A DNA stretch of 50,359 bases from Porphyromonadaceae bacterium (GTDB taxonomy: Bacteria > Bacteroidota > Bacteroidia > Bacteroidales > UBA12481). Numbering within the stretch: position 1 is the first letter of the stretch; the number at the start of each line of letters is the position of its first letter. The notes below the pieces were generated by a model. The model saw only the letters and a list, made by a program, of their open reading frames with translations. It did not search any database and was not told the DNA's origin. Where the stretch lies: contig QYQM01000099.1 of the NCBI GenBank assembly GCA_007280905.1, positions 1 through 50,359 of the forward strand, written 5' to 3'. The position numbers and the translations under genes are program-made. Shown piece after piece: positions 8,169 to 15,997 of the stretch.

Positions 8169-10739
8169 TTAGCGGGAGAGAAGACTCTTTAGTGAATATT
8201 CTTCTGTTTCGATGGTGCTATTGTTCATTTCGAGCGAATGCTTCCGGGTGAAGATCCGTAATTCTCCCGTGGATGGATTCATCAGGCACGAAATCTGATA
8301 GGCTTCCCTGAATGATTGTTCATGATAGTCAACCGCATTTTGCAGGTAATTCATCACATCCACATTGGCCTGCCCCCACCATCCGATGAGTGAAAGTCCG
8401 GGTAAATCACGGGGAGTCAATTCATTGCTCAATTCGATAAAACGGTCTACGAAAACTTCGTATTCATTTGTCTTTCCCTCGGCAATTGGCTGAACTACTG
8501 CTGTACCGTAGAGATAACCAACCACCTGAAAAGTATCTTTTGGAATCGCCTGATGGGCTGCAGCAGCAGTTATTTCACCTGCTACGGAAAGATCAAAATT
8601 AACGGCTGTAACGACAGAATCTCCCCAGGTATTATTCAAGGCAATCCGGGAATAGTCTTTGTCCTTTTTATATATTCCTTCAGGATCATTTTTAATGGAA
8701 CTCGTCGGATTCAGTGCAAACCGGTAAAGTTCATCCCATTTTACAAAAGCAGCCGGATCGGGCATCGGATCAAGATAACCAGTCTTTCTACGCAGGAAAC
8801 CGGCTCCCTGAAGGAAATCGGAACCAGGATTAAGCAGGATACCGATCTGCCATTTTTCTTTAAAAAATGATCGGTGGATTTTCATTAATCCCTCCGGTAT
8901 TTCCATGCTACTGTCGGCACTCGAAGTAAACCAACCAATCAACCTGTATTTTTTATTCTCCCTGACCAATTCATCCAGTTCATCGATCAGGTCAGCTCTG
9001 GCACTGTTGTCATTGGTGATTGAAGATCTAAGGTAATGAGAATCGCATGCCTTTTCTATGAAAATTTCGCTCTTCACAGTTCCAGGCAGTTTATATTGAT
9101 TACCAAACAAATAACCGCCAAAATCTCCACCCTTTCTTTCCAGCAATGCACCATGTACCAAATGGTAAACGGATTTTATTGAGGAGGTGTGATAATGTAT
9201 TTTGCCAACAACAGACTCAGGTATGGTTACCTCATAATTAAAAGTGAAATACACGTTGGGAAGCTCGTCGGAAAAAATCCCGTTTACCGGGGATTTTCCT
9301 TGCGGGCTCCTGGAATTTCCGCGTTCCATAAAGGTTAATCGTTCCTTAAGGATTTGTTTATTGCGGGTTGCACTCCAAATTGCCGATGCAAAAACAAGTA
9401 TGAGAACAGCGAGCAAGCCGGTCCATAAAAATCGGTTTGACATATACCAGGGTGTTTCCAACTGATCAGTCACTATCGCGGCTACGTCATTGTCAACCTG
9501 ATCAATAGCGGATTGCAGGTCATTTTGACCTTTAAGAAATGTGGCATGTAGATTCACGATCTCACTCACTGGTTCTAATACATTAATATCAATGCGATAG
9601 TTGTTCCATATATTCTCATGGGCCAGACTGAGATTCAGAAAAACCTTTTTGATTAATCCGTGACTTAAGATTAGTGAATCCACCCTTGGGCCATCCAGGT
9701 GATGGTCTTTCGCATCGGCTATTAACGTACTAATTTCCAGCGCAATCGAATTCTGATCTTTGGTTATCAGGTTTAAGGAATCTACCTGATTCTGAACAAC
9801 AGGTTCAATGCGAATCCGAATAAGATTCCTTAAACTGTCATTTTTTCGCAGGCGGGTCAAAAAATCGGAACCGTCGGCCAGGTTCGACTGCGAAAGCTGT
9901 GACTTTAAATAAGCAGAACGCAAATCAAAAACAGCATCATTCAGGTGTTTATAAAGCTCCTGGTACAGCTGAAAAGTATCGGAAGGCAAACTATCCGGAT
10001 TGAGTAAGGCTCTTTCATTAATGATGTTTGCCGAAAGTGCTTCAAGATCCTGGAGGAAATTTGGCCGATTGAGTTCACCGATGGATTTACCCTCCTCGAA
10101 ACCTTTAACTTTTAGCTGTAACTTTTGGTAATTGTCCGCCACATTGCGCATTGCCGCTAAATTGTTGATGGCATCCTTTATCTTTCGTTTATTATCTGCT
10201 GCAATTTCTGTTTCGACAGATGGCTTGCGGTAGTTTACCTGGAAGTCCATCTTCAGGTCGTTAGTACCATTAAGATCAATCAATTCCGATCTTCCAGACT
10301 CATATAATTTCCGGGTCAGAGCATATTGAAACCGCGCAATAAGTTTAACTGCACCTTCGTAGGTATTCAATATCTGCAGATTAAGTTTCCCTGAGGATTG
10401 AAAGAAAAGGTTGAAGGGTTTTTTCTGATCAAATGAGGTGCACCTGAACTGTTGAGCAGGCAGCATGTCAAAATCATATTTTGAAAGACAAAGAAATGGC
10501 ATCTGGCTGTTTTCGATGATCGGTTTCCCATCCTGGTCATACCAGATTACAGTAAAATCAAGTTGGTAAAGCCCGTCTCCCGGTTGCTGCAGGAGGTTTA
10601 CGGTGATATTTCCCTCCATCTTTTTTTCAGACCGGTTAAGCCACGTAAAAGAAAATGTTTTCTCCTGAGCAACCACATTTGCTAACATGGAGACAATCAG
10701 GCATATGCTGACCAGATACTTCTTAGAAAAAAATTGCAT
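8169..10739 (-). CDS. Inner-membrane protein with large periplasmic region and two degenerate MPN/JAMM-like domains
   Basis: The ATG at 10739 gives 856 residues; a TTG at 10748 lies 9 bases upstream. A signal peptide covers 1-25. Residues 26-170 are a beta domain, and ~175-425 are mostly helical. One membrane helix is at ~437-456, so the rest should be cytoplasmic. Two repeats follow, at ~511-652 and ~708-833. They share GGYLFG / VGYLYG, then RLIGWF / SLIGWW, an HRSFF or HEQSF helix, and QIGILLNP / QISCLMNP ending in F-x-R-K. This order matches the MPN/JAMM fold, but the metal-binding H-x-H is replaced (TSS; GQA), so neither repeat should be an active isopeptidase. First gene of the envelope operon. 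MPN assignment rests on motif reading only. Confidence 0.65.
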   Translation of the reverse strand: MQFFSKKYLVSICLIVSMLANVVAQEKTFSFTWLNRSEKKMEGNITVNLLQQPGDGLYQLDFTVIWYDQDGKPIIENSQMPFLCLSKYDFDMLPAQQFRCTSFDQKKPFNLFFQSSGKLNLQILNTYEGAVKLIARFQYALTRKLYESGRSELIDLNGTNDLKMDFQVNYRKPSVETEIAADNKRKIKDAINNLAAMRNVADNYQKLQLKVKGFEEGKSIGELNRPNFLQDLEALSANIINERALLNPDSLPSDTFQLYQELYKHLNDAVFDLRSAYLKSQLSQSNLADGSDFLTRLRKNDSLRNLIRIRIEPVVQNQVDSLNLITKDQNSIALEISTLIADAKDHHLDGPRVDSLILSHGLIKKVFLNLSLAHENIWNNYRIDINVLEPVSEIVNLHATFLKGQNDLQSAIDQVDNDVAAIVTDQLETPWYMSNRFLWTGLLAVLILVFASAIWSATRNKQILKERLTFMERGNSRSPQGKSPVNGIFSDELPNVYFTFNYEVTIPESVVGKIHYHTSSIKSVYHLVHGALLERKGGDFGGYLFGNQYKLPGTVKSEIFIEKACDSHYLRSSITNDNSARADLIDELDELVRENKKYRLIGWFTSSADSSMEIPEGLMKIHRSFFKEKWQIGILLNPGSDFLQGAGFLRRKTGYLDPMPDPAAFVKWDELYRFALNPTSSIKNDPEGIYKKDKDYSRIALNNTWGDSVVTAVNFDLSVAGEITAAAAHQAIPKDTFQVVGYLYGTAVVQPIAEGKTNEYEVFVDRFIELSNELTPRDLPGLSLIGWWGQANVDVMNYLQNAVDYHEQSFREAYQISCLMNPSTGELRIFTRKHSLEMNNSTIETEEYSLKSLLSR

Positions 10740-10842
10740 ATAGCTCAATACATGTAAGTTACGAAAGGTTTCCGATGTTTCCTTTGCGTAACAAAAGTAT
10801 TAAAATTTACTGCGGATTCGTCAAAAATTTGGGCAATAGCAA

Positions 10843-11124
10843 TCAGCATCCAAGTTCGATCAACTTTTCATGAGCAGCGGTGATGTTCTTGACAAGGTCT
10901 CTTTTAATTCCCAGGAAATAGGGGCGTGATTTTCCGTGGTTTCCTAAATCGAAATGGTTGATGCGGTCTAACAAATCTCCTTTCACAATAATGATCTCAT
11001 TGATAATTTCCTCGTAAGCTGAGAAATCCTTTTCAGGATGTTCTTCCATACAAGCATAACAATCCAGGATAACATCAGTAATCAGGTAATCGATATCCTT
11101 TTTAAGGTTTTTCTTACTGGCCAT
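10843..11124 (-). CDS. Small conserved hypothetical helical protein
   Basis: This 93-residue protein is rich in charged helices (KKNLKKDIDYLITDVILDCYACMEEHPEKDF, INEIIIVKGDLLDRI, LVKNITAAHEKLIELGC). It has no signal or membrane segment. Start at the ATG at 11124, preceded by an AT-rich stretch. I recognise the general type, short Bacteroidota proteins of unknown role, but no function. It stands alone between the envelope operon and acylphosphatase, both on the same strand. Confidence 0.7.
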   Translation of the reverse strand: MASKKNLKKDIDYLITDVILDCYACMEEHPEKDFSAYEEIINEIIIVKGDLLDRINHFDLGNHGKSRPYFLGIKRDLVKNITAAHEKLIELGC

Positions 11125-11207
11125 ATTTAGTTTTCAAAAGTTTTCATATTTAAAAATAGGAATTTTTTGTTTAAAAACAATAGTTGAACAAAAAATCTCC
11201 CTACTTA

Positions 11208-11489
11208 TCAGCGTATTTGAAAATTTTTGAAATCCATGACCGGATGGAAGGAGTATTCAACCGATTCCACAATTGCTCTCGGGGGGCCTGTTTTACACCA
11301 TTCAACAAGATTCCCGACAGAATCCGGGCTACCCTGTGCCTCAATGTATACGGACTCATCAGGCAAGTTTTTTACGTAACCAGTCAGCTTGAGATTCTTA
11401 GCCATCAGAAGTGTCGAATAACGGTATCCTACACCCTGAACCCGGCCAATGACCTTAATTTTTGCCCTGCAATCAGACTCCATATCCAT
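11208..11489 (-). CDS. acyP: Acylphosphatase
   Basis: The 93-residue protein matches acylphosphatase over its full length; the enzyme hydrolyses carboxyl-phosphate bonds such as acetyl or carbamoyl phosphate. The catalytic Arg is in GRVQGVGYR (residues ~14-22) and the catalytic Asn in GYVKNLPDESVYIEAQG (~36-52). An ATG 6 bases inside (11483) is an alternative start. It lies 28 bases after the upstream secreted protein gene on the same strand and may be co-transcribed, although no functional link is evident. Confidence 0.92.
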   Translation of the reverse strand: MDMESDCRAKIKVIGRVQGVGYRYSTLLMAKNLKLTGYVKNLPDESVYIEAQGSPDSVGNLVEWCKTGPPRAIVESVEYSFHPVMDFKNFQIR

Positions 11490-11517
11490 CCATTAACACC
11501 GGACCAGGCCTCCGCGG

Positions 11518-12453
11518 CTAACGATCTGTTTTACTCCGGATTGAATCCTCCGGATTAGCTGGAGCGGCGACCATTTTTTCCGGATCACTTTTATCCTGAT
11601 CAGCCTCAATCAAAACGCGAACAAAATAGACTCCATCAAGTGATACCGTTATACGACACCAGAGAACGGCCTTGTTTTGCGGTAAGGTAAATAGCAATTC
11701 TTTCGGTCGGCTCTTGATAATTTTACCGCCTGCCTTAACACAGGCGCGGTAATAACTCTCAAGAACTTCAACAGATGATATCTGCTTATCGACCTGGTTC
11801 TTACTATTCATTACTTCAATTTTCAGATCCCAGAAGGGTCCCATAACCTTTTGCCGGAACAAGGTATCCTTAACATTCCAGCTAAACTCCTGGTGATCAT
11901 ATTTACTATGTTGAATCCGGGTAATCACCGATTGAGGCAGGTAGTTAATACGCGGCGGCAAGGCGACTGAGTCGACAAATTTTTCATAAACGGCAACCGG
12001 TTTGGTATCGAACTGAATTTTGTTTACAAAGGGAACTTCCCTGATCAGCCTCAACCGATATGCCTTATCGCTTGAAAGCACCAGTCGTCCCCATACGTTA
12101 CCGGCATCTGAAGGAATTACAAAATGGACCTGGAGCGTATCCTGATAAAACACACTACCCTTATTTTCAACAATCTGGTTCACAACAAATTCCTTAAATT
12201 TCCTTTTCTGCCGGAAGACAGAATCATAGGTGTAAGAAATCTCCCAATAATGGCCCATGGCCTGACGGTTGTTTTTTCCGGCTTCATCCCTGATATCCAG
12301 GTAATTGAAATTGTTATACTTCGACACTTTACCCGGTATTCCCTTGTAGGATTTAATATTGGGTGGTTCGGGAAAGGTCTCTGTCTGGGAAAAACCATTG
12401 ATTGCAGGTGTCAGAAAGAAGGAGAAGGCCAAAAAGAATATTTTATTTTTCAT
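11518..12453 (-). CDS. Secreted protein with two related domains, function unknown
   Basis: The ATG at 12453 opens into a signal peptide (MKNKIFFLAFSFFLTPAINGFSQ), so it is preferred over the ATG at 12504. The mature protein is about 290 residues. Two segments look related: one around YWEISYTYDSVFRQKRKFKEFVVNQ, leading to IPSDAGNVWGRLVLSSDKAYRLRLIRE; the other around FWDLKIEVMNSKNQVDKQISSVEVLES, leading to PQNKAVLWCRITVSLDGVYFVRVLIE. The pattern (aromatic strand, helix, then a W-G/C-x-hydrophobic strand and an RLI/RVLIE strand) resembles the small domain preceding OmpA modules in Bacteroidota. No OmpA module is present. Periplasmic or outer-membrane associated by inference. Confidence 0.65.
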   Translation of the reverse strand: MKNKIFFLAFSFFLTPAINGFSQTETFPEPPNIKSYKGIPGKVSKYNNFNYLDIRDEAGKNNRQAMGHYWEISYTYDSVFRQKRKFKEFVVNQIVENKGSVFYQDTLQVHFVIPSDAGNVWGRLVLSSDKAYRLRLIREVPFVNKIQFDTKPVAVYEKFVDSVALPPRINYLPQSVITRIQHSKYDHQEFSWNVKDTLFRQKVMGPFWDLKIEVMNSKNQVDKQISSVEVLESYYRACVKAGGKIIKSRPKELLFTLPQNKAVLWCRITVSLDGVYFVRVLIEADQDKSDPEKMVAAPANPEDSIRSKTDR

Positions 12454-12463
12454 GGTTGTTCTG

Positions 12464-12790
12464 TTAAACTTTTCGAAGAATTTTGGTCTGGATTTCACCT
12501 CCATTCAGGAGATATAACAGCGGAAGAGGGCGGTCAATGTTTTCCCGGAAAGATGGTTTGGCCTGCCATGGGGTAACCGAAAGAACGTTGGCGAGATCCA
12601 TCCAGAATTGCAGCCGGGCCGCCGGGAGATTCCAGGTCATGTGCAGATGGTTGGCAGGGGCATAGTGCTTATACTCAGCCATCGAGGCAAAGTCGGGCGT
12701 AATAAAGGTATGAGGCCAGGTGGTAAATACACCAATCATGGGTAACGCCTTGGTTGTTTCGCTATTAGATGAGATACATCGGGCTTCCAT
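12464..12790 (-). pseudogene. Probable 3' remnant of an L-fucose-isomerase-like gene
   Basis: From the ATG at 12790 the frame encodes 108 residues: MEARCISSNSETTKALPMIGVF, then TTWPHTFI, APANHLHMTWNLPAARLQFWMDLANVL and a short tail. The TWPH...NHLHM pattern recalls the C-terminal part of fucose/arabinose-isomerase-like proteins, which are normally about 450-500 residues. No catalytic N-terminal region is present. A TATATTTTT stretch lies about 30 bases upstream, as if promoter and start codon had been joined to the last hundred codons. It sits 10 bases before the secreted protein gene. Alternatives are a genuine small protein, or a longer start at 12847. Confidence 0.4.
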
Positions 12791-12854
12791 AAACTGATTC
12801 TCTTTTTTTAAATTTACCGCTAAAAATATACATTTTCGGCAATCCATTTATCAT

Positions 12855-13511
12855 ATGATCCGACAGGTCATCCTAACCGAAGATGGTTCACATACCATTT
12901 TTGTCCCGGAAATGGGCGAACACTATCATTCCATTCACGGTGCAATCCAGGAGAGCCGCCATATTTTTATAAAAAACGGCTATCATTTAATGCAGGCAGA
13001 TTCAATCTCAATCCTTGAAATCGGTTTCGGGACCGGTCTGAATGCCCTTCTTACTTTGTTGGAGTCAACCACTGATAACAAGACTATTAATTATGAAACC
13101 TGGGAAGCGTTTCCCCTGTCAGTAGAGGAATCCCGGCAGCTCAACTATCCGGAAATCCTGAAATCCGGGCAGGATATTTTCAATGAACTTCATAAGGCGG
13201 TATGGGGAATTGAGGTACCAATAACCTCCTTATTTGTACTGAAAAAAGTTTGGGATGATATTCGTAACTTTAATTCTGACCGGATATTCGATCTGGTCTA
13301 TTTCGATGCCTTCGGGCCTGATTATCAGTCGGAATTGTGGGATACCGCGGTTTTTAGAAAAATAGGTGCATGCATGAAAAATAATTCCAGACTGGTCACC
13401 TATTCTGCCAAAGGACAGGTGCGGCGAAATCTCAGGGAAGCCGGATTCATCGTTGAGAAAGCTCCGGGACCACCGGGTAAAAGGGAGATTACCGTTGCGA
13501 TTAAAATGTAA
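12855..13511 (+). CDS. mnmD: tRNA (5-methylaminomethyl-2-thiouridylate) methyltransferase, MnmD type
   Basis: The 218-residue protein corresponds to the methyltransferase half of MnmC, which makes the last methylation of mnm5s2U at tRNA wobble position 34 using SAM. The SAM-binding motif is [15 protein letters not shown] (residues ~55-69), and the family block [16 protein letters not shown] lies near 145-160. The FAD-dependent MnmC2 domain is absent, as usual for stand-alone MnmD in Bacteroidota. It starts at the ATG at 12855 and is divergent from the isomerase-like remnant. The next gene begins 3 bases after its stop, so the two are probably co-transcribed. Confidence 0.88.
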   Translation: MIRQVILTEDGSHTIFVPEMGEHYHSIHGAIQESRHIFIKNGYHLMQADSISILEIGFGTGLNALLTLLESTTDNKTINYETWEAFPLSVEESRQLNYPEILKSGQDIFNELHKAVWGIEVPITSLFVLKKVWDDIRNFNSDRIFDLVYFDAFGPDYQSELWDTAVFRKIGACMKNNSRLVTYSAKGQVRRNLREAGFIVEKAPGPPGKREITVAIKM

Positions 13512-13514
13512 TTT

Positions 13515-14069
13515 ATGCTAACTAAAAATTCCACATCAGCATTTCTGGCCGGATTGGCAGTCATCATAGGGTTGGCATTTTTTCCGATGCCGGTTTCCGG
13601 TCAGATTGAGAATCACCTGATCCTTAAAAAACATGGCTATTTGAATAAGCTCCACTTCCTCACAGGTGATCCAATCACATTTATCCTGGAAGGCAATAAA
13701 TATCCGGAAGAATCTTATATACAAGGTATTGGCACCGATTTCATCCTAGTTTCCGGGCAGGAGATCCCGATTAATAAAATTACTTTCCTGATCCGGTATC
13801 GGACTGGTTTCAATTTCGTGGGTTCCGGAAAAGCCCTCATGATCGCTTCACCGGGTTACCTGGTCATTGGAGCGATCAATGCGCTTTTTCAAGGTGCAAG
13901 TCCCGTTCCGACAGTTTCAAATCTTATTGTAGCCGGTGTATTTTTAACCGCGGGTGCGATTATCCCGGGATTTCAGGTTCGGAAATATCCTATCGGAAAA
14001 AAGTTTACGCTGAAAATTGTGCAATCCGATCCGCCCAGTTTTCCACGAAAGGCACCAATTGATTATTGA
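13515..14069 (+). CDS. Exported or membrane hypothetical protein
   Basis: This 184-residue protein has a signal-like N-terminus ([22 protein letters not shown]). A small beta domain follows ([47 protein letters not shown]), of a kind common in Bacteroidota hypotheticals where a short strand pair precedes an EIPI/IxxI motif. Two hydrophobic stretches follow at about residues 108-126 and 137-152. It begins 3 bases after mnmD and its end overlaps the convergent permease gene by 7 bases. No function can be assigned. Confidence 0.6.
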   Translation: MLTKNSTSAFLAGLAVIIGLAFFPMPVSGQIENHLILKKHGYLNKLHFLTGDPITFILEGNKYPEESYIQGIGTDFILVSGQEIPINKITFLIRYRTGFNFVGSGKALMIASPGYLVIGAINALFQGASPVPTVSNLIVAGVFLTAGAIIPGFQVRKYPIGKKFTLKIVQSDPPSFPRKAPIDY

Positions 14070-15643
14070 TTCAATTTGCTGTGTTTTTTACCGTAAAAGA
14101 AATAGATGCAGAATCCGATAGCCATCCAGATGAAAAGCCTTAACCAGGTGTCAAGTGGAAGTGCAACCATCTGAAGGAAACAGATCGATGCACCTAAAAT
14201 TGGAACCAATGGTACCCAGGGTGTTTTAAAAGGTCTGTGAAGATCAGGTCTGGATTTTCTTAATATCAGCACACTTATACATACTATTATAAAAGCGAGC
14301 AACGTGCCTATGGAAACCAGTTCCCCAAGAATGCTTATCGGAAGAATACCAGCTATGACCATTGCTACCAATCCGGTAATAATCGTACTAATATATGGAG
14401 TCTTAAACCTTGGATGAACCTTCGAAAATACCGGGGGTAACAGACCATCCTTTGACATTGTGTAAAAGATCCTTGGCTGACCAAGAAGCATTACAAGGAT
14501 GACAGAGCTTAATCCGGCAATCGCTGCAATTTTTACTATTGGTCTCAGCCAGAACATCCCTTTGCCCATAGCATCAACACCCACGGCTACAGGATCTGCA
14601 ACATTTAGAGCGGTATAGCTGACAATACCTGTAAGTACAATAGCAACAAGGATATAGAGAATTGTTGAAATTCCAAGTGAAGCAAGGATCCCGATCGGCA
14701 TGTCCCTTTGAGGATTTTTGGCCTCCTGGGCTGCTGTTGATACAGCATCAAAACCAATATAGGCAAAGAAAATAACTCCTGCTCCGCGAAGGATCCCGCT
14801 GATTCCAAATTTTCCGAACTCTGCGCCATATGCCTTCAGCCATGCCCAGAGCGATCCGTACTCAGAGATCGGAGTAGTTTCAACTTTATTTGCAGGTATG
14901 AAGGGATGCCAGTTAATCGATTTGATAAACATGAAACCTATTGCAACAAAAAGAATGATGACCGATACTTTGGTGATTACCATGATATTATTGAAATTGG
15001 CCGATTCCCTGATACCTATTACCAGTAACGTTGACAGCAGGGCAACAATAAACATGGCAGGCAGGTTAAGCACGCAAGTAACATGAGCCAAAGAATCGAC
15101 ATTTATACCTGTAGCAGCAAGAGTCTGTGAAAATGAATCTGTAAGGGCTTTCCATCCCATTTCCGGTACATCTACCATTACGGTGCCGGTTGCTCCGGTA
15201 AACTGCGGGGGCAAATTGATATTAAGGTCTCTCAGAAAACTTACAACATAACCCGACCAACCAACCGAAACTGTCGAAGCCGCAAAGAGATATTCAAGAA
15301 TAAGGTCCCATCCAATTATCCAGGCCAGAAATTCCCCAAGTGTGGCATACGAATATGTATAGGCACTTCCTGCTATCGGGATCATCGAAGCAAATTCAGC
15401 ATAGCATAATCCGGCAAAACCACATGCCAGGCCAGAAATAATAAATGAAATAACGATTGCCGGACCGGCATACTGGGCAGCAGCCTGACCAGTTAAAACA
15501 AAAATTCCGGCACCAATAACAGCTCCGATCCCTAAAGTTGTAAGATTCATTGCTGATAAAGATCTTTTTAATCCATGGCTGTCACCTTTAGATTCCGCCA
15601 TGAGTTGGTTAAAAGGCTTTAGTCTGAAAAGCTTGTTCGTCAT
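14063..15643 (-). CDS. APC-family amino acid permease (cationic amino acid transporter-like)
   Basis: The 526-residue protein has about 12-14 hydrophobic helices. The first carries the APC signature GIGAVIGAGIFVLTGQAAA (residues ~37-55). Another conserved block, GVIFFAYIGFDAVSTAAQEAKNPQRDMPIGI, lies near 290-320, and a late segment YISTIITGLVAMVIAGILP is typical of the CAT/YfnA branch. It probably imports amino acids by proton symport or exchange across the inner membrane. The gene is monocistronic. An insert of ~60 residues between helices 3 and 5 (FTGATGTVMVDVPEMG and following) is longer than in minimal APC members. Substrate unknown. Confidence 0.9.
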   Translation of the reverse strand: MTNKLFRLKPFNQLMAESKGDSHGLKRSLSAMNLTTLGIGAVIGAGIFVLTGQAAAQYAGPAIVISFIISGLACGFAGLCYAEFASMIPIAGSAYTYSYATLGEFLAWIIGWDLILEYLFAASTVSVGWSGYVVSFLRDLNINLPPQFTGATGTVMVDVPEMGWKALTDSFSQTLAATGINVDSLAHVTCVLNLPAMFIVALLSTLLVIGIRESANFNNIMVITKVSVIILFVAIGFMFIKSINWHPFIPANKVETTPISEYGSLWAWLKAYGAEFGKFGISGILRGAGVIFFAYIGFDAVSTAAQEAKNPQRDMPIGILASLGISTILYILVAIVLTGIVSYTALNVADPVAVGVDAMGKGMFWLRPIVKIAAIAGLSSVILVMLLGQPRIFYTMSKDGLLPPVFSKVHPRFKTPYISTIITGLVAMVIAGILPISILGELVSIGTLLAFIIVCISVLILRKSRPDLHRPFKTPWVPLVPILGASICFLQMVALPLDTWLRLFIWMAIGFCIYFFYGKKHSKLNQ

Positions 15644-15720
15644 TTCAATTGATTTTAGAATTTCCTAAAAATAGTTTATTTAATATTCGACAGGTAATGA
15701 TCTTAATCAATATTATACTT

Positions 15721-15920
15721 CTATTTTAACCTAACCTGATTAAACAGGAAGGCATAAACCAGTGATATTTCGCGGTAGCGCCGTGAATCGTCATCTCCTT
15801 ATTGATCTTCTGCAGATGCGGTGGTTCAGGATAAGCTGATTGATGTTTGATGGTACTCCGGGAACATCCTGCTGGCAGAATTGCCATCAACAGCAGATCG
15901 TACAAACTATTCTTTCTCAT
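15721..15920 (-). pseudogene. Core-deleted S9 family (oligopeptidase B/prolyl oligopeptidase-like) peptidase
   Basis: The ATG at 15920 starts a lipoprotein signal (LLMAILPAGCS) followed by PEPPHLQKINKEMTIHG, the usual beginning of S9A peptidases just before their propeller. At 15780, in another frame, the strand reads RYREISLVYAFLF, then NQVRLK and a stop at 15721, matching the last helix of the same family. Nearly the whole enzyme, about 600 of 680-700 residues including the Ser-Asp-His triad, is gone. The joint GGCGCTACCG fits both ends: H-G-A-T in the N-terminal frame and R-Y-R in the C-terminal one. A deletion between short direct repeats explains it. Confidence 0.72.
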
Positions 15921-15997
15921 AGTATGTTTTCAAGATTCCCTAAAAGTGTAATTATTTATCCGGTTGAACAAATCCATCCGGATGTTGCTCAACAGAG

